Assembly (NCBI GenBank): GCA_002402545.1
Contig: DHGA01000103.1
Span: 9,447-63,441, forward strand
Direction of reading: 5' to 3'
DNA: 53,995 bases
From: Syntrophaceae bacterium UBA4810
Lineage (GTDB): Bacteria > Desulfobacterota > Syntrophia > Syntrophales > Smithellaceae
The translations under genes were made by a program, and so were the position numbers. Shown piece after piece: positions 25,473-34,672 of the stretch. The notes under the pieces were generated by a model, which saw nothing but the letters and a program-made list of their open reading frames with translations, searched no databases and was not told the origin of the DNA. The stretch's first letter is position 1, and each line of letters begins with the position of its first letter.

Positions 25473-26243
25473 CTATTTCAGTTCAAACTCGAAGGTGCTC
25501 ACCACTCTAATCTTTTTGACAGGCGAACTGGTTGGGCTGTAATAAGCCGATTCATCATTGCCATCGTGGCCGAAAATCTGGATATTGCCCTGGTTTGCCG
25601 AGCGAATTTTTCCTACTTTTACGTCAGAATCCGAAGCGAATTGCTGCGCGGTCAGCCGAGCGTTTTGTGTGGCTTCCGCAAGAAGCTGTGGCCGCAGTTC
25701 GTTAAAAGCCGTGAGCATATAACGGGGATTGGCCATGCCATCCATCTGCCCGTCAAGCAGCACGCCGGATTTGAGCAGCTTGTCTGTTTCTCCCAAGGAT
25801 TTAATCACCAGGTCAATGTTTTGAGTCGAGACACGCACTGCGCTCGTGACAACATATCTGAAACGTTCATTTGCCTGGCCGGAATCATAATCACGCGCTA
25901 ATTTATCGACGATTCTCAGCGGCTGTAAGTTTATTTCTTCCCCCTTGAAGCCCTGATTTTTAAGGAAGGCAACAGTTAATTCTTTGTCCGCGGTTATTCT
26001 GGCGTGCGCGTCTTTCAGATTTTCACTGGCCCTCCGGAAAGAAAGAGTCCAGACGGCTTTATCCGCCTTGACTTCTTTTTCGACTAATCCTTTTACCGTA
26101 ACTGTTCGCACTTCCGATTTAAAGCGCGCGCCGCCTTTACCGATGTAATAACCGCCAATAGCCAGACCAATTAAAAAACATACACCGATTATTATTGCCG
26201 AAACGATGATGGTTTGTTTTTCATCCAGTAACATTGTTTGCAT
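25473..26243 (-). CDS. SIMPL (DUF541) domain protein
   Basis: A 256-residue protein with an N-terminal membrane anchor (IIVSAIIIGVCFLIGLAIGG) and a periplasmic SIMPL/DUF541 domain: VTVKGLVEKEVKADKAVW at the start, and later STQNIDLVIKSLGETDKLL and QNARLTAQQFASDS. The family (for example E. coli YggE) is linked to oxidative stress, but its biochemical role is unsettled. An alternative ATG lies at 26234. It is 19 bases downstream of the MFS gene and likely co-transcribed. Confidence 0.85.
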   Translation of the reverse strand: MQTMLLDEKQTIIVSAIIIGVCFLIGLAIGGYYIGKGGARFKSEVRTVTVKGLVEKEVKADKAVWTLSFRRASENLKDAHARITADKELTVAFLKNQGFKGEEINLQPLRIVDKLARDYDSGQANERFRYVVTSAVRVSTQNIDLVIKSLGETDKLLKSGVLLDGQMDGMANPRYMLTAFNELRPQLLAEATQNARLTAQQFASDSDVKVGKIRSANQGNIQIFGHDGNDESAYYSPTSSPVKKIRVVSTFEFELK

Positions 26244-26262
26244 CCTATGATGTATAAGGTTT

Positions 26263-27534
26263 TTATAAATATTGTTTTGCCATGCGCTTTCCTTCTTCTA
26301 CATCCACGCGTGTCAGCAGGAAAGCCCCGGCAATAAAAAGCACGATAATAGAAAGGATTCCATAGCGCGCGTTTCCGGTAAGGATGGTCACTGAGCCCAT
26401 AAGCACCGGGCCGATAACCACCGCGAACTTACCCAACATGTTATAAAATCCAAAGAATTGAGCCGATTTATTCACCGGAATAATCTGCGTAAAAAGACTT
26501 CTACTTAGCGCCTGGATGCCGCCCTGAAAAAGGCCGATGCAGGCGGCGAGCGCAAAGAAGTGCCACTTCTGTGTCATAAAGAAAGCCAACACGGTTATAA
26601 GAATGTAGGAGCAGATCGCAATCATAATAGCTTTTTTGGTGCCGACGCGCATGGAAAAGAATCCATACAGGATGGCGGCGGGAAAGGCGATGAATTGTAC
26701 CATCAGCAAGGCCGCGATGAGAGAACCACTGTCAAACCCCAGTGATTTTCCGTAATCGACAGCCATGCGTATAATAGTATCGACACCGTCAATGTAAAAC
26801 CAGTAAGCCAGCAGAAAAAGCCCCACAACTTTCAGATGTCGTATGTCGCGTAGAGTTCCCAACAGCTGCTGCCAGCCCTGCACAAAGGCCTGTCCTAAAG
26901 GCGCGCCTTTTTCGGCCTTAGGTTCCTTGACAAAAAGAAAAAGAGGTATGGAAAAAACCGCCCACCAGATGGCGACGGATAAAAACGAAAGTTTTACGGC
27001 CATGGCCTTGCCGGGAATTCCGAAAAACGCGGGAAACTGAAACATCAGGACGTTGAGCAGAAAAAGAAGCCCGCCGCCGATATAGCCGAGGCCGAACCCC
27101 AGCGTGGAAGTAAAATCCATTTTCTTTTCCGAGGATACCCCGGTAATGAGTGAATCATAAAAAATATTGCCGCCTGAAAAACCAACGGTAGCAGCCACAT
27201 AGAATATAACGGCCTGCATCCAATGTCCCTGCGCCACCATATAAAGGGAGCCGGTCATCACCACACCCAGAAAAGCAAAGAAGAAAAGGAATTTCTTTTT
27301 GGCGGAACCGCGATCAGCCACGGCACCCAGAAAAGGAGCCAGTGCGGCTACGATAATAGAAGCTATGGAATTGGCCAGCCCCAGGTAAAAAGTGCTTTGC
27401 TGCGGCAGATTGGGATCGGCCCAGTACTCTTTGAAAAAAATGGGAAAAAAACCGGCCATCACGGTGGTGGCAAAAGCAGAGTTCGCCCAGTCATACATCG
27501 CCCACGAAAAAACGGATTTTTTTTGATCCAGCAT
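26263..27534 (-). CDS. MFS transporter, UMF1/Atg22-like
   Basis: A 423-residue polytopic membrane protein with about 12 hydrophobic segments. The N-terminus (FSWAMYDWANSAFATTV) is the hallmark of the UMF1 family of major facilitator transporters related to the Atg22 vacuolar effluxers. An RGSAKKKFLFF loop after TM2 or TM3 matches the MFS A-motif position. Substrate unknown, possibly amino acids or other small solutes. Confidence 0.85.
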   Translation of the reverse strand: MLDQKKSVFSWAMYDWANSAFATTVMAGFFPIFFKEYWADPNLPQQSTFYLGLANSIASIIVAALAPFLGAVADRGSAKKKFLFFFAFLGVVMTGSLYMVAQGHWMQAVIFYVAATVGFSGGNIFYDSLITGVSSEKKMDFTSTLGFGLGYIGGGLLFLLNVLMFQFPAFFGIPGKAMAVKLSFLSVAIWWAVFSIPLFLFVKEPKAEKGAPLGQAFVQGWQQLLGTLRDIRHLKVVGLFLLAYWFYIDGVDTIIRMAVDYGKSLGFDSGSLIAALLMVQFIAFPAAILYGFFSMRVGTKKAIMIAICSYILITVLAFFMTQKWHFFALAACIGLFQGGIQALSRSLFTQIIPVNKSAQFFGFYNMLGKFAVVIGPVLMGSVTILTGNARYGILSIIVLFIAGAFLLTRVDVEEGKRMAKQYL

Positions 27535-27697
27535 ATTGCCTCCTTGGAATCAGGAAGTTTAGGTATTGATGATATGTCGTGCCATATTTAGCGTCAAAAA
27601 ACAATCGAGATTATCTGGCAATCATCATACTCGGAAATAAGCAAAAAACGGGATTAGCTGTTTTAAAACAATAATATTTTAGTAGTGCGAGGCGAAT

Positions 27698-28081
27698 TTA
27701 GTGGATCAATCTCTGCAGGGTAATATCCTTGGCTGCAAGTTTTTCCAGCGCCAGGGTGAATAATTTTCTGGCGATAAATTTGGGAATTTTGTTTTCGGCA
27801 GCAATATAGTCAATGGCCGCTTCCTGAGAATCTGGGCTTTGCAAAAAATCGCGTAACTGTTCAGGCGAGCGGGCAATTTCCAGCGCTCTGAAAACGCGGC
27901 GGATTCTTACTATGGAAATGATTGGGCCTGCCACTCCCCAGTAACCGAATATCCAGAAAAGGACAAAAGTTATAAGCAGCGCGTATTGATCACGAGGGGC
28001 ATAATAAAGAAGGTAATAAACCGCATAGGGAACTGCGGTAAACAATCCCAAAACCCAGAGTATGGCAAATTTTTTGATCAT
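27698..28081 (-). CDS. Hypothetical inner-membrane protein
   Basis: About 127 residues with two strong membrane segments (FAILWVLGLFTAVPYAVYYL and LITFVLFWIFGYWGVAGPII) and a soluble helical C-terminus of about 60 residues. The frame is open from a TTG at 28123; the ATG at 28081 is preferred because it starts right at the first membrane helix. It lies 63 bases downstream of prfC. I do not recognise the family. Confidence 0.65.
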   Translation of the reverse strand: MIKKFAILWVLGLFTAVPYAVYYLLYYAPRDQYALLITFVLFWIFGYWGVAGPIISIVRIRRVFRALEIARSPEQLRDFLQSPDSQEAAIDYIAAENKIPKFIARKLFTLALEKLAAKDITLQRLIH

Positions 28082-28143
28082 ATTTTTTACCCGGCCTGGC
28101 TTTAAATATTCTTTACTTTGCAATCAAGGTTATATTTTATTTT

Positions 28144-29730
28144 TCAGCTTTTTTCCATGGTTTTGTGGAATTTAACTTTCGGCCATTCTTCCATGGCATG
28201 ACGCAGGCGCCACTCGCTTGCCGCCAGATAAACCAGGTTGCCTTCCGTGTCCACGGCTAGATTAGACTGATTCTTTTTTTGAAATTCTTCCATGAGTTTG
28301 GTGTCATCGCAGGTGACCCAGCGGGCGGCCGCGTAGTCTGTTTTTTCATAATCGGCGTAAACGCTGTATTCATCTTTGAGCCTCGTCATTGTCACATCAA
28401 ACTGTAAAGCGCCAACCGCGCCCAGAATATTGTCCGAGCCCCACAGTGGCTTGAAAACCTGAATCGCGCCTTCTTCGGAAAGCTGCTGCAGGCCTTTTTG
28501 CAAATGTTTCATGCGCAGAGGGTCTTTCAAGCGCACGCGGCAGAAATGTTCCGGCGCGAAATGCGGGATGCCGGTGAACTTGAGAAATTCTTTCTGCGTG
28601 AAAGTATCGCCGATTTTAATTGTTCCATGATTATGAATACCGATGATATCACCGGGGTATGCTTCTTCAACATTAGTGCGATCCTGCGCCATGAAAATAG
28701 TAGCATTAGCCAAAGATACTTCTTTGCCGATACGGTGGTGGATGACGCGCATGCCGCGCTCGAATTTTCCGGAGCAGATGCGCAAGAAAGCTATACGGTC
28801 GCGGTGAGCCGGATCCATATTTGCCTGAATTTTAAAAACAAAACCGGAAAACTCATCTTCATCGGGGCTGACTTGCCTTGTTGTAGTGGGGCGAGCTACA
28901 GGAGGCGGCGCGATTTCCACAAAAGCGTCCAAAAGTTCTTTGACGCCGAAATTGTTGATGGCACTGCCGAAAAAAACCGGTGTCTGACTGGCCTTTAAAT
29001 ATTCTTTGAGGTCAAAAGGATTAGCCGCGCCTTCCAATAAGGCGATTTCCTCCCGCAGTTCGTTGGCTTGACTCTCCAATAATTCATCAAGCTGGGGATC
29101 GGATAAATCGTTGATAACGACTCCATCTTCCGAACGCTTGGCTTTTCCAGGAGTGAAGAGATGCAATTTTTTGTTGTAAAGATTATAAACGCCCTTGAAG
29201 CGTTTGCCCATACCAATAGGCCAGGATAAGGGCGAGCATTCAATCTGCAATTTATCTTCGATATCAGCGAGAATTTCCAGCGGCGGCAGGGAATCGCGGT
29301 CGAGCTTATTGATAAAGGTGATAATCGGCGTATTGCGCAGACGGCAGACTTCCATTAGTTTTTGTGTTTGTGTTTCGACGCCTTTAGCGCAGTCAATTAC
29401 CATGAGCGCGCTGTCCACAGCGGTGAGTACGCGATAAGTGTCTTCGGAAAAGTCTTGATGGCCGGGCGTATCCAGAAGATTAATGTCGCAATCCGCGTAT
29501 TCGAATTTCATGACGGATGAGGTGACGGAAATACCGCGTTCCTTTTCGATAGACATCCAGTCGCTCAAGGCGTGCTTGGATGCTTTGCGGGCCTTGACCG
29601 CGCCGGCCATTTGAATAGCTCCGCCGAAAAGCAGCAGCTTTTCCGTCAGCGTGGTTTTGCCCGCGTCGGGATGGCTAATAATCCCGAAAGTGCGCCGCCG
29701 CGCTATTTCTTTTTGTAAAAGTTTATTCAA
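28144..29730 (-). CDS. prfC: Peptide chain release factor 3
   Basis: A 528-residue translational GTPase with the RF3 start RRTFGIISHPDAGKTTLTEK (G1), DWMSIEKERGISVTSS, DTPGHQDFSEDT (G3) and NKLDRD (G4), and an RF3-specific C-terminus. It recycles RF1 and RF2 from terminated ribosomes. The start is an unusual TTG at 29728-29730: the next in-frame codon upstream is ATT, then a TGA soon after, and AAAGG sits seven bases before the TTG. Just upstream are a promoter-like element and a small terminator-like hairpin on the same strand (29803-29864), so attenuation is possible. Confidence 0.95.
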   Translation of the reverse strand: MNKLLQKEIARRRTFGIISHPDAGKTTLTEKLLLFGGAIQMAGAVKARKASKHALSDWMSIEKERGISVTSSVMKFEYADCDINLLDTPGHQDFSEDTYRVLTAVDSALMVIDCAKGVETQTQKLMEVCRLRNTPIITFINKLDRDSLPPLEILADIEDKLQIECSPLSWPIGMGKRFKGVYNLYNKKLHLFTPGKAKRSEDGVVINDLSDPQLDELLESQANELREEIALLEGAANPFDLKEYLKASQTPVFFGSAINNFGVKELLDAFVEIAPPPVARPTTTRQVSPDEDEFSGFVFKIQANMDPAHRDRIAFLRICSGKFERGMRVIHHRIGKEVSLANATIFMAQDRTNVEEAYPGDIIGIHNHGTIKIGDTFTQKEFLKFTGIPHFAPEHFCRVRLKDPLRMKHLQKGLQQLSEEGAIQVFKPLWGSDNILGAVGALQFDVTMTRLKDEYSVYADYEKTDYAAARWVTCDDTKLMEEFQKKNQSNLAVDTEGNLVYLAASEWRLRHAMEEWPKVKFHKTMEKS

Positions 29731-29802
29731 AATGTAACCTTTAAATCATTGATATCAAAAATGTTTCGCTATAATTTTTCCTAAATTACGAATCAATATA
29801 AC

Positions 29803-29825
29803 AAAAAAGCGGGCAATAAGCCCGT
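29803..29825 (-). terminator. Rho-independent terminator-like hairpin upstream of prfC
   Basis: On the minus strand the order is CGGGC, loop TTATT, GCCCG, then C and a run of six T (plus-strand A 29803-29808). It faces the prfC direction but lies about 75 bases before the prfC start and just after a promoter-like element, which suggests a leader attenuator rather than a gene end. Confidence 0.6.
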
Positions 29826-29835
29826 TGGAGGTTTG

Positions 29836-29864
29836 CTGTTATCTAATAATTTTAAGTATGTCAA
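29836..29864 (-). promoter_or_regulatory. Candidate promoter for prfC leader
   Basis: On the minus strand there is a perfect -35 TTGACA (29864-29859), a 17-base spacer and a poor -10 TAACAG (29841-29836). Transcription would start a few bases before the hairpin at 29803-29825. The weak -10 keeps confidence low. Confidence 0.4.
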
Positions 29865-29943
29865 CATTTAAGGATCAGTTATGATAATCTAATTAATCGA
29901 AAAAACAAATCATCCTTTTTTATAACATCTTTACTTAATATAA

Positions 29944-29970
29944 AAACATCTACAATTTATGTAGATGTTT
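29944..29970. other. Perfect AT-rich inverted repeat
   Basis: The arms AAACATCTAC (29944-29953) and GTAGATGTTT (29961-29970) enclose a 7-base loop. On the minus strand it is followed by T-rich sequence, so it could terminate transcription; otherwise it may be an operator. No flanking gene explains it. Confidence 0.6.
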
Positions 29971-30173
29971 CATCAATATCTGTAATTTAGTTATAAACGA
30001 GATTATGGTAAAACTTTTTCAAAAGAACAAGATCAAAATAATTCATTCATTATATTATGTAGTTATGTTAATAATGCTAAGGTTTTAGCAGATAAACACT
30101 TGTTTGGCTTAATAATTGCAAAGTTACACTACGATAATTTATATATTAAAAGAAATTGACAACGTAAGTTGTT

Positions 30174-30204
30174 TTGACTTGAGTTCCTCGGCTAAATTTA
30201 TAGA
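30174..30204 (+). promoter_or_regulatory. Weak promoter candidate for the exopolysaccharide operon
   Basis: TTGACT (30174-30179), then 19 bases, then TATAGA (30199-30204), about 30 bases before the wecB ATG. The spacing is longer than ideal, and a nearby TTGACA at 30156 has no matching -10. Confidence 0.3.
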
Positions 30205-30232
30205 AAGCAGCCTTATTTATTAAACATTTTAA

Positions 30233-31456
30233 ATGATTAATGCAAAAACTAGAGTCTTAGTGGTTGTTGGAACTCGCCCGGAAGCCATAAAAACTGCCCC
30301 GGTTATTTATGAGTTAAAACAACATTCAGCTAAATTTGAAACAATTATTTTAGCAACAGCACAGCATCGCGAAATATTGGATCAGGCTCTGTCTCTTTTT
30401 GATATTACACCAGATATTGACCTTAATCTGATGCATGCACGCCAGGGACTACCGGCGCTTACTTCCCGTGTTCTGGAAGGCATGGAAAAAACAATAGGCA
30501 AGATAAAACCTGATATCCTTCTGGTTCAAGGGGATACAACAACGGTTTTTGCCAGCGCGCTCGCGGCGTTTTACCATAAAGTTCCCGTAGCCCATGTTGA
30601 GGCCGGTCTGCGTAGCTATAATATCTACAGCCCTTATCCGGAAGAAGTGAACCGCCGACTGACAACCGTGATGACGGAAATCCACTTTGCCCCTACGGTA
30701 TTTGCAAGAAAAGCTTTGCTTAACGAAGGAATTTCCAAAGATAAAATAGTTGTTACGGGCAATACGGTTGTTGACGCCCTGACGCATATTTCGCGATTAC
30801 CTTTTACGTTACATCAATCTGAGCTTAAAAATTTAAAATTGGATAATCACCGGATTATTCTGGTGACATCCCATCGGCGTGAATCATGGGGCGCTGAATT
30901 TGAAAATACCTGCGCCGCGATCAAGGAGATTGTGCGCAAATATTCTGATGTCGCTGTTGTTTACCCTGTGCACCCGAATCCGGCGGTAAAAGAAACTGCC
31001 GAAAAACTTTTATCAGGTATTGACCGAATTCATCTTTTGCCGCCGCTTGATTATTTGACTTTCGTCAACCTGATGAAAAAAGCTTACCTGATTCTTACCG
31101 ACTCGGGTGGCTTGCAGGAAGAGGCCCCGACGCTGAAAAAACCGTTACTTTTGCTGAGAAAAGTTACCGAAAGGCCGGAAGCGTTCCATTCCGGCTTATC
31201 TAAATATGTTGGCACCAACCGGGATAAAATTATCCGGGAAACTGAAACGCTTTTAAATAATAAAAATGAATATGAAGCGATGATTACGAATCAAAATCCA
31301 TATGGTGACGGCTTTGCCGCGCAGAGAATTGTGGAAACATTAGTCCGCTGGTCAGCCGGGGAAAAAATGTTACTGGAACCATCCGCAGAATTTGATCCTG
31401 ACGGTAAAAAGTCAACTAATTTAAGGGAGGTTGCTGCAAAAACAAGGGCCTCTTAA
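30233..31456 (+). CDS. wecB: UDP-N-acetylglucosamine 2-epimerase (non-hydrolysing)
   Basis: A 407-residue protein with the family start VVVGTRPEAIKTAPVIYEL, the HVEAGLRSY motif, and the nucleotide-binding TDSGGLQEEAPTL with KVTERPEA near the C-terminus. It interconverts UDP-GlcNAc and UDP-ManNAc in the cytoplasm. It is the first gene of a plus-strand run encoding a polysaccharide synthase, so UDP-ManNAc (or a derivative) is a likely building block for that polymer. No UDP-ManNAc dehydrogenase (WecC) gene is visible. No clear ribosome-binding site precedes the ATG. Confidence 0.93.
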   Translation: MINAKTRVLVVVGTRPEAIKTAPVIYELKQHSAKFETIILATAQHREILDQALSLFDITPDIDLNLMHARQGLPALTSRVLEGMEKTIGKIKPDILLVQGDTTTVFASALAAFYHKVPVAHVEAGLRSYNIYSPYPEEVNRRLTTVMTEIHFAPTVFARKALLNEGISKDKIVVTGNTVVDALTHISRLPFTLHQSELKNLKLDNHRIILVTSHRRESWGAEFENTCAAIKEIVRKYSDVAVVYPVHPNPAVKETAEKLLSGIDRIHLLPPLDYLTFVNLMKKAYLILTDSGGLQEEAPTLKKPLLLLRKVTERPEAFHSGLSKYVGTNRDKIIRETETLLNNKNEYEAMITNQNPYGDGFAAQRIVETLVRWSAGEKMLLEPSAEFDPDGKKSTNLREVAAKTRAS

Positions 31457-31593
31457 ATCTGCCTATCACGCAGTTATCCTTATCTTAATTGTCCAGAAAG
31501 CAGAGGCCGCTATTTTTCATCTATAAACAGGAATTACGAAAATAAAGCAATTTGGCCATTGAAGCATCGCTTATTGTTTCATCAAAAAATATT

Positions 31594-32364
31594 ATGTCGA
31601 AAACATTAGTTTATTATCATCGCGCTTACAGAAAAATTACCGGCTCAAGCTGGCTTTTTTTTCTTGAATTTATATTAACCGCCATCCCTTTATCTCTGAT
31701 AATCCTTCTTCTTTATCCGGAAATAACCGCCGAAATTAGTTTATTCGCTTATAAGTTGCTGTCGCCATATTATTCAGCCGAGTCTATTTTCTTATCCGCG
31801 AAATCTTTTTTGATCGGCGATGTATCCATTGTTACCATGCCGGGCACTTATCCAGCTGTATTGGTATGCCTGATAAATTTTATCATTTGCATGACCATGA
31901 TATTTCTTTTGCCGAAAACAAAAATTGGCCGAAATTTCGCCATCATTTCTGTTTTTTGGGCAGTCATTAATTTAACATCTGTTTTGTTTTTTTCTATAAC
32001 ACCTTTTGAATTTCCCTATAGCGTAGAAGATTACTCAGAGCTTTACATTAAGTCGCAGGTAAGCATGTGGTTATTTATTCCCTTTATTCTGGGAATCGCT
32101 TTTTTGCCGCTTCCTGCTTCTTTCGCTCCCAAAATATTCATCATTATACTGACAATCATTTATTCGATCATATTCGGTGCTTTACGCTACGTTGTTTTTC
32201 TTTATATCGTCTCAAAATATTCGGTGCTTTATATGGCGATTTTGTTTTTCGCTTTCGGGCCGTTGATTGATTTTGTTTATATAGTCGGGATTTACAGTTC
32301 TTATACTTATTATCTTGCCAAAAAATTAAAAGGCGATGAATCAATATGGAAGTGGTTGTACTGA
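31594..32364 (+). CDS. Polytopic inner-membrane protein of the exopolysaccharide locus
   Basis: About 256 residues with roughly six membrane segments (for example FLEFILTAIPLSLIILLLYP and IFIIILTIIYSIIFGALRY) and short loops. I do not recognise the family. The frame is open from a TTG at 31552, but the ATG at 31594 is more plausible. The 3' end overlaps the glycosyltransferase start by 19 bases, so the two proteins are probably made in step and may form a membrane complex, as PgaD does with PgaC; that analogy is positional only. Confidence 0.7.
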   Translation: MSKTLVYYHRAYRKITGSSWLFFLEFILTAIPLSLIILLLYPEITAEISLFAYKLLSPYYSAESIFLSAKSFLIGDVSIVTMPGTYPAVLVCLINFIICMTMIFLLPKTKIGRNFAIISVFWAVINLTSVLFFSITPFEFPYSVEDYSELYIKSQVSMWLFIPFILGIAFLPLPASFAPKIFIIILTIIYSIIFGALRYVVFLYIVSKYSVLYMAILFFAFGPLIDFVYIVGIYSSYTYYLAKKLKGDESIWKWLY

Positions 32365-33650
32365 TTTTAAAAATTTATCTGGTTTTTACCGTGTGTGTCA
32401 TGCTGATTTATTCCATCAGGCATTTTACATTCACGCTGAACCGGCTTTTCTCTGAACAGCGGGCGTATTATCAGGATATACTTGATTCCGAATTAAAAAA
32501 TATAACTGTCGTCGTTCCCATGCATAACGAGGAAAAAGTCGCCCGGCAGATTCTGGATTTGCTGCTTCAGGCGGACTACCCCGCTCAGGTTTTAGAGATA
32601 ATTCCCATCAATGATTTTTCATCCGACGCCACAAAAGAAATATTAGATGAATACGCGGGCAAGTATTCTTTTATTAAGCCGTTGCATCGCTACGAAGGAG
32701 CGCGGGGTAAACCGGCGGCGCTTAACGAGGCCATCGCTCTGGCTGAAGGAGAAATAATAATTGTGTTTGACGCGGATTATCTGCCCCCGAAAAGCATTCT
32801 CAAAGATATTGCCGTGTCTTTTAGCGATCCGGAAATTGGCGCGGTGATGGGTAGGGTTATCCCGATCAATACCGGCGCTAACATGTTGACACGTCTGCTG
32901 GATCTGGAGCGAACCGGTGGCTATCAGGTTGATCAGCAGGCGAGATATAACATGAAGCTGGTGCCTCAATATGGAGGAACGGTAGGCGGCTTCCGTAAAG
33001 AATTTATAACTGCCATGGGCGGGTTTGACACAAATATTTTAGCTGAAGACACAGAACTTACTTACCGCCTGCTGGTTAGCGGATGGAAAGTGATATACGC
33101 CAACAGGGCGGAATGCTACGAAGAAGCCCCGGAAGACTGGGGAGTGCGGGCACGCCAGGTTATGCGCTGGTCACGCGGCCACACGCAGGTCATGTTCAAA
33201 TATCTGCTGCCCATGCTTAAATCAAAGTTTTTATCCAGGAAAGAAAAAATTGACGGCGCTCTTTTGCTTTTCATTTACACTGTGCCCATCATTTTGTTGC
33301 TGGGGTTGTGTGATTCGCTGGCGCTGTTTTTCCTGGGAGAAATGCATATCGTCGCGGGGATGATCGTTTTTGTCTTTGTTGGCGCTTATAATACATTTGG
33401 TAATTTCGCTCCATTTTATCAGATCGGTATCGGCTCGATGCTCGACGGCGCGACGGGCAGAATATTACTGCTGCCTTTTTTAATATTTAATTTCTTTTTC
33501 AACACCTGGTATATGAGCAGGGGGTTTTTTGACGCGATTATAGATATGATTACCGGAAGAATCGCGCCCTGGCAAAAAACTGTTCGCTACAGGAAAGACG
33601 ACAAAAGCATCACTCAGCAATCAAGAAGGGCTGCGCGTAAAAGTTTATGA
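32346..33650 (+). CDS. Processive family 2 glycosyltransferase (polysaccharide synthase)
   Basis: A 434-residue inner-membrane GT2. An N-terminal membrane helix is followed by the catalytic domain with MHNEE, FDADYLPP (DxD region), AEDTELTYRL (ED) and QVMRWSRGH, the QxxRW motif of processive synthases such as BcsA, PgaC and HasA. Several C-terminal membrane helices could form a translocation channel. The nucleotide-sugar donor is probably a UDP-hexosamine, given wecB upstream. No PilZ domain is visible. It is the core enzyme of the locus and overlaps genes on both sides (19 bases upstream, ATGA downstream). Confidence 0.9.
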   Translation: MEVVVLILKIYLVFTVCVMLIYSIRHFTFTLNRLFSEQRAYYQDILDSELKNITVVVPMHNEEKVARQILDLLLQADYPAQVLEIIPINDFSSDATKEILDEYAGKYSFIKPLHRYEGARGKPAALNEAIALAEGEIIIVFDADYLPPKSILKDIAVSFSDPEIGAVMGRVIPINTGANMLTRLLDLERTGGYQVDQQARYNMKLVPQYGGTVGGFRKEFITAMGGFDTNILAEDTELTYRLLVSGWKVIYANRAECYEEAPEDWGVRARQVMRWSRGHTQVMFKYLLPMLKSKFLSRKEKIDGALLLFIYTVPIILLLGLCDSLALFFLGEMHIVAGMIVFVFVGAYNTFGNFAPFYQIGIGSMLDGATGRILLLPFLIFNFFFNTWYMSRGFFDAIIDMITGRIAPWQKTVRYRKDDKSITQQSRRAARKSL

Positions 33651-34672
33651 TTATTATTCTTGCTTTTGCAGTACTGGTTTTAATGTTTGTTTGCCCTTTT
33701 TTGCCGGGCATTATTGAATATTATCAAAAGACAGACGCGGATCCCTTATTTGTGCCGATTGATTTTTCGAGAACGCCCAGATATTTTGGCGCCTCGTTCA
33801 GGCATATTCTTTCTGCTTCGCTCAGCCATTTGGATGTGGAAAAAGATCAGATCACCGATATTATGCTTTCGAAAAAAGAAAAAGTTGAAATAACCGCGGA
33901 TAAAATTATACCCGCGGGGGAAAGAGTAGATCATATTTTAAATGTCCGGGGTAATTTAAAATCCGGTAATAACGTTAAATTCAACACAAATATTTTTGCC
34001 ACGGGTAATGTTTTTCTTGGCGAAGCCAATGATGTTCACGTGCTGGCTGCGGACGGAAATGTAAGCATCGCGCAAGGCACAAAAATAGACCGCTGGGTTG
34101 ACGCGGAAGATGTATTGGATGTAGCAGCAAACTGTGATTTAGGCATCAGCGCGACCAGCGGCGGCGTTTTGCGCATCGCCGAAAATAACCGCTTTCGCCG
34201 CCTCTATGGCATGCCCATTGTCGCGGGAATAAACGGCCAGCCGCAGCCAGTTGCTTTTGAAAATAAATTATTCACTGAAGTCATTTTGCCGGATAATTCA
34301 TTCATCCGTAGAAGGAAAAAGCGTGTTAATGATGATACCGAAGTGGCACAAAATATAGTATTTGAAAAATCAGTCAAGATCGGAAGCGGCTGCATTTTTC
34401 GGGGAGCCGTAAAATCTTACGGGAACATCGATATAAAGGATAATGTGGCTGTTTACGGCAATGTTTTTGCTGATGGCGATGTAAGAGTCGGCAGAGGCTC
34501 TGTGGTGCTCGGGAATCTTTTTTCGCAGGGCTCTATATACTTGGCTTCCGGCGTTAAAGTCAGTCGCCCGGGCGTTTTTAAATCTGTAATTGGTAAAAAA
34601 GCCGTTTATATCGAAAAAGGAGTGACTATTTATGGCTATGTCGCTACGGAGGGTAAAGGGTTGACGCTATGA
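33647..34672 (+). CDS. Membrane-anchored bactofilin-like beta-helix protein
   Basis: A 341-residue protein with one N-terminal membrane helix (IIILAFAVLVLMFVCPFLPG). Two stretches of bactofilin-like right-handed beta-helix repeats follow, at about residues 105-185 and 230-335, with glycine- and valine-rich units such as KSYGNIDIKDNVAVYGNV and FADGDVRVGRGSVVLGNL. Bactofilins normally polymerise in the cytoplasm; an anchored double module is unusual. It overlaps the glycosyltransferase stop and the next start by ATGA junctions. It may scaffold the synthase or bind the polymer. Confidence 0.7.
   Translation: MIIILAFAVLVLMFVCPFLPGIIEYYQKTDADPLFVPIDFSRTPRYFGASFRHILSASLSHLDVEKDQITDIMLSKKEKVEITADKIIPAGERVDHILNVRGNLKSGNNVKFNTNIFATGNVFLGEANDVHVLAADGNVSIAQGTKIDRWVDAEDVLDVAANCDLGISATSGGVLRIAENNRFRRLYGMPIVAGINGQPQPVAFENKLFTEVILPDNSFIRRRKKRVNDDTEVAQNIVFEKSVKIGSGCIFRGAVKSYGNIDIKDNVAVYGNVFADGDVRVGRGSVVLGNLFSQGSIYLASGVKVSRPGVFKSVIGKKAVYIEKGVTIYGYVATEGKGLTL

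Larger units (their letters stand above)
29731..30232. other. AT-rich 500-base intergenic region
   Basis: There is no convincing gene between the divergent prfC and wecB genes. The region is strongly AT-rich. It holds a minus-strand terminator-like hairpin (29803-29825), a minus-strand promoter candidate (29836-29864), a perfect 10-base-arm hairpin (29944-29970) and a weak plus-strand promoter candidate near 30174-30204. Confidence 0.7.

Noticed and set aside
25395..25901. Plus-strand ORF starting in the orphan zinc-ribbon repeat
   Set aside because: It is antisense to the SIMPL gene for most of its length and does not continue the zinc-ribbon reading frame.
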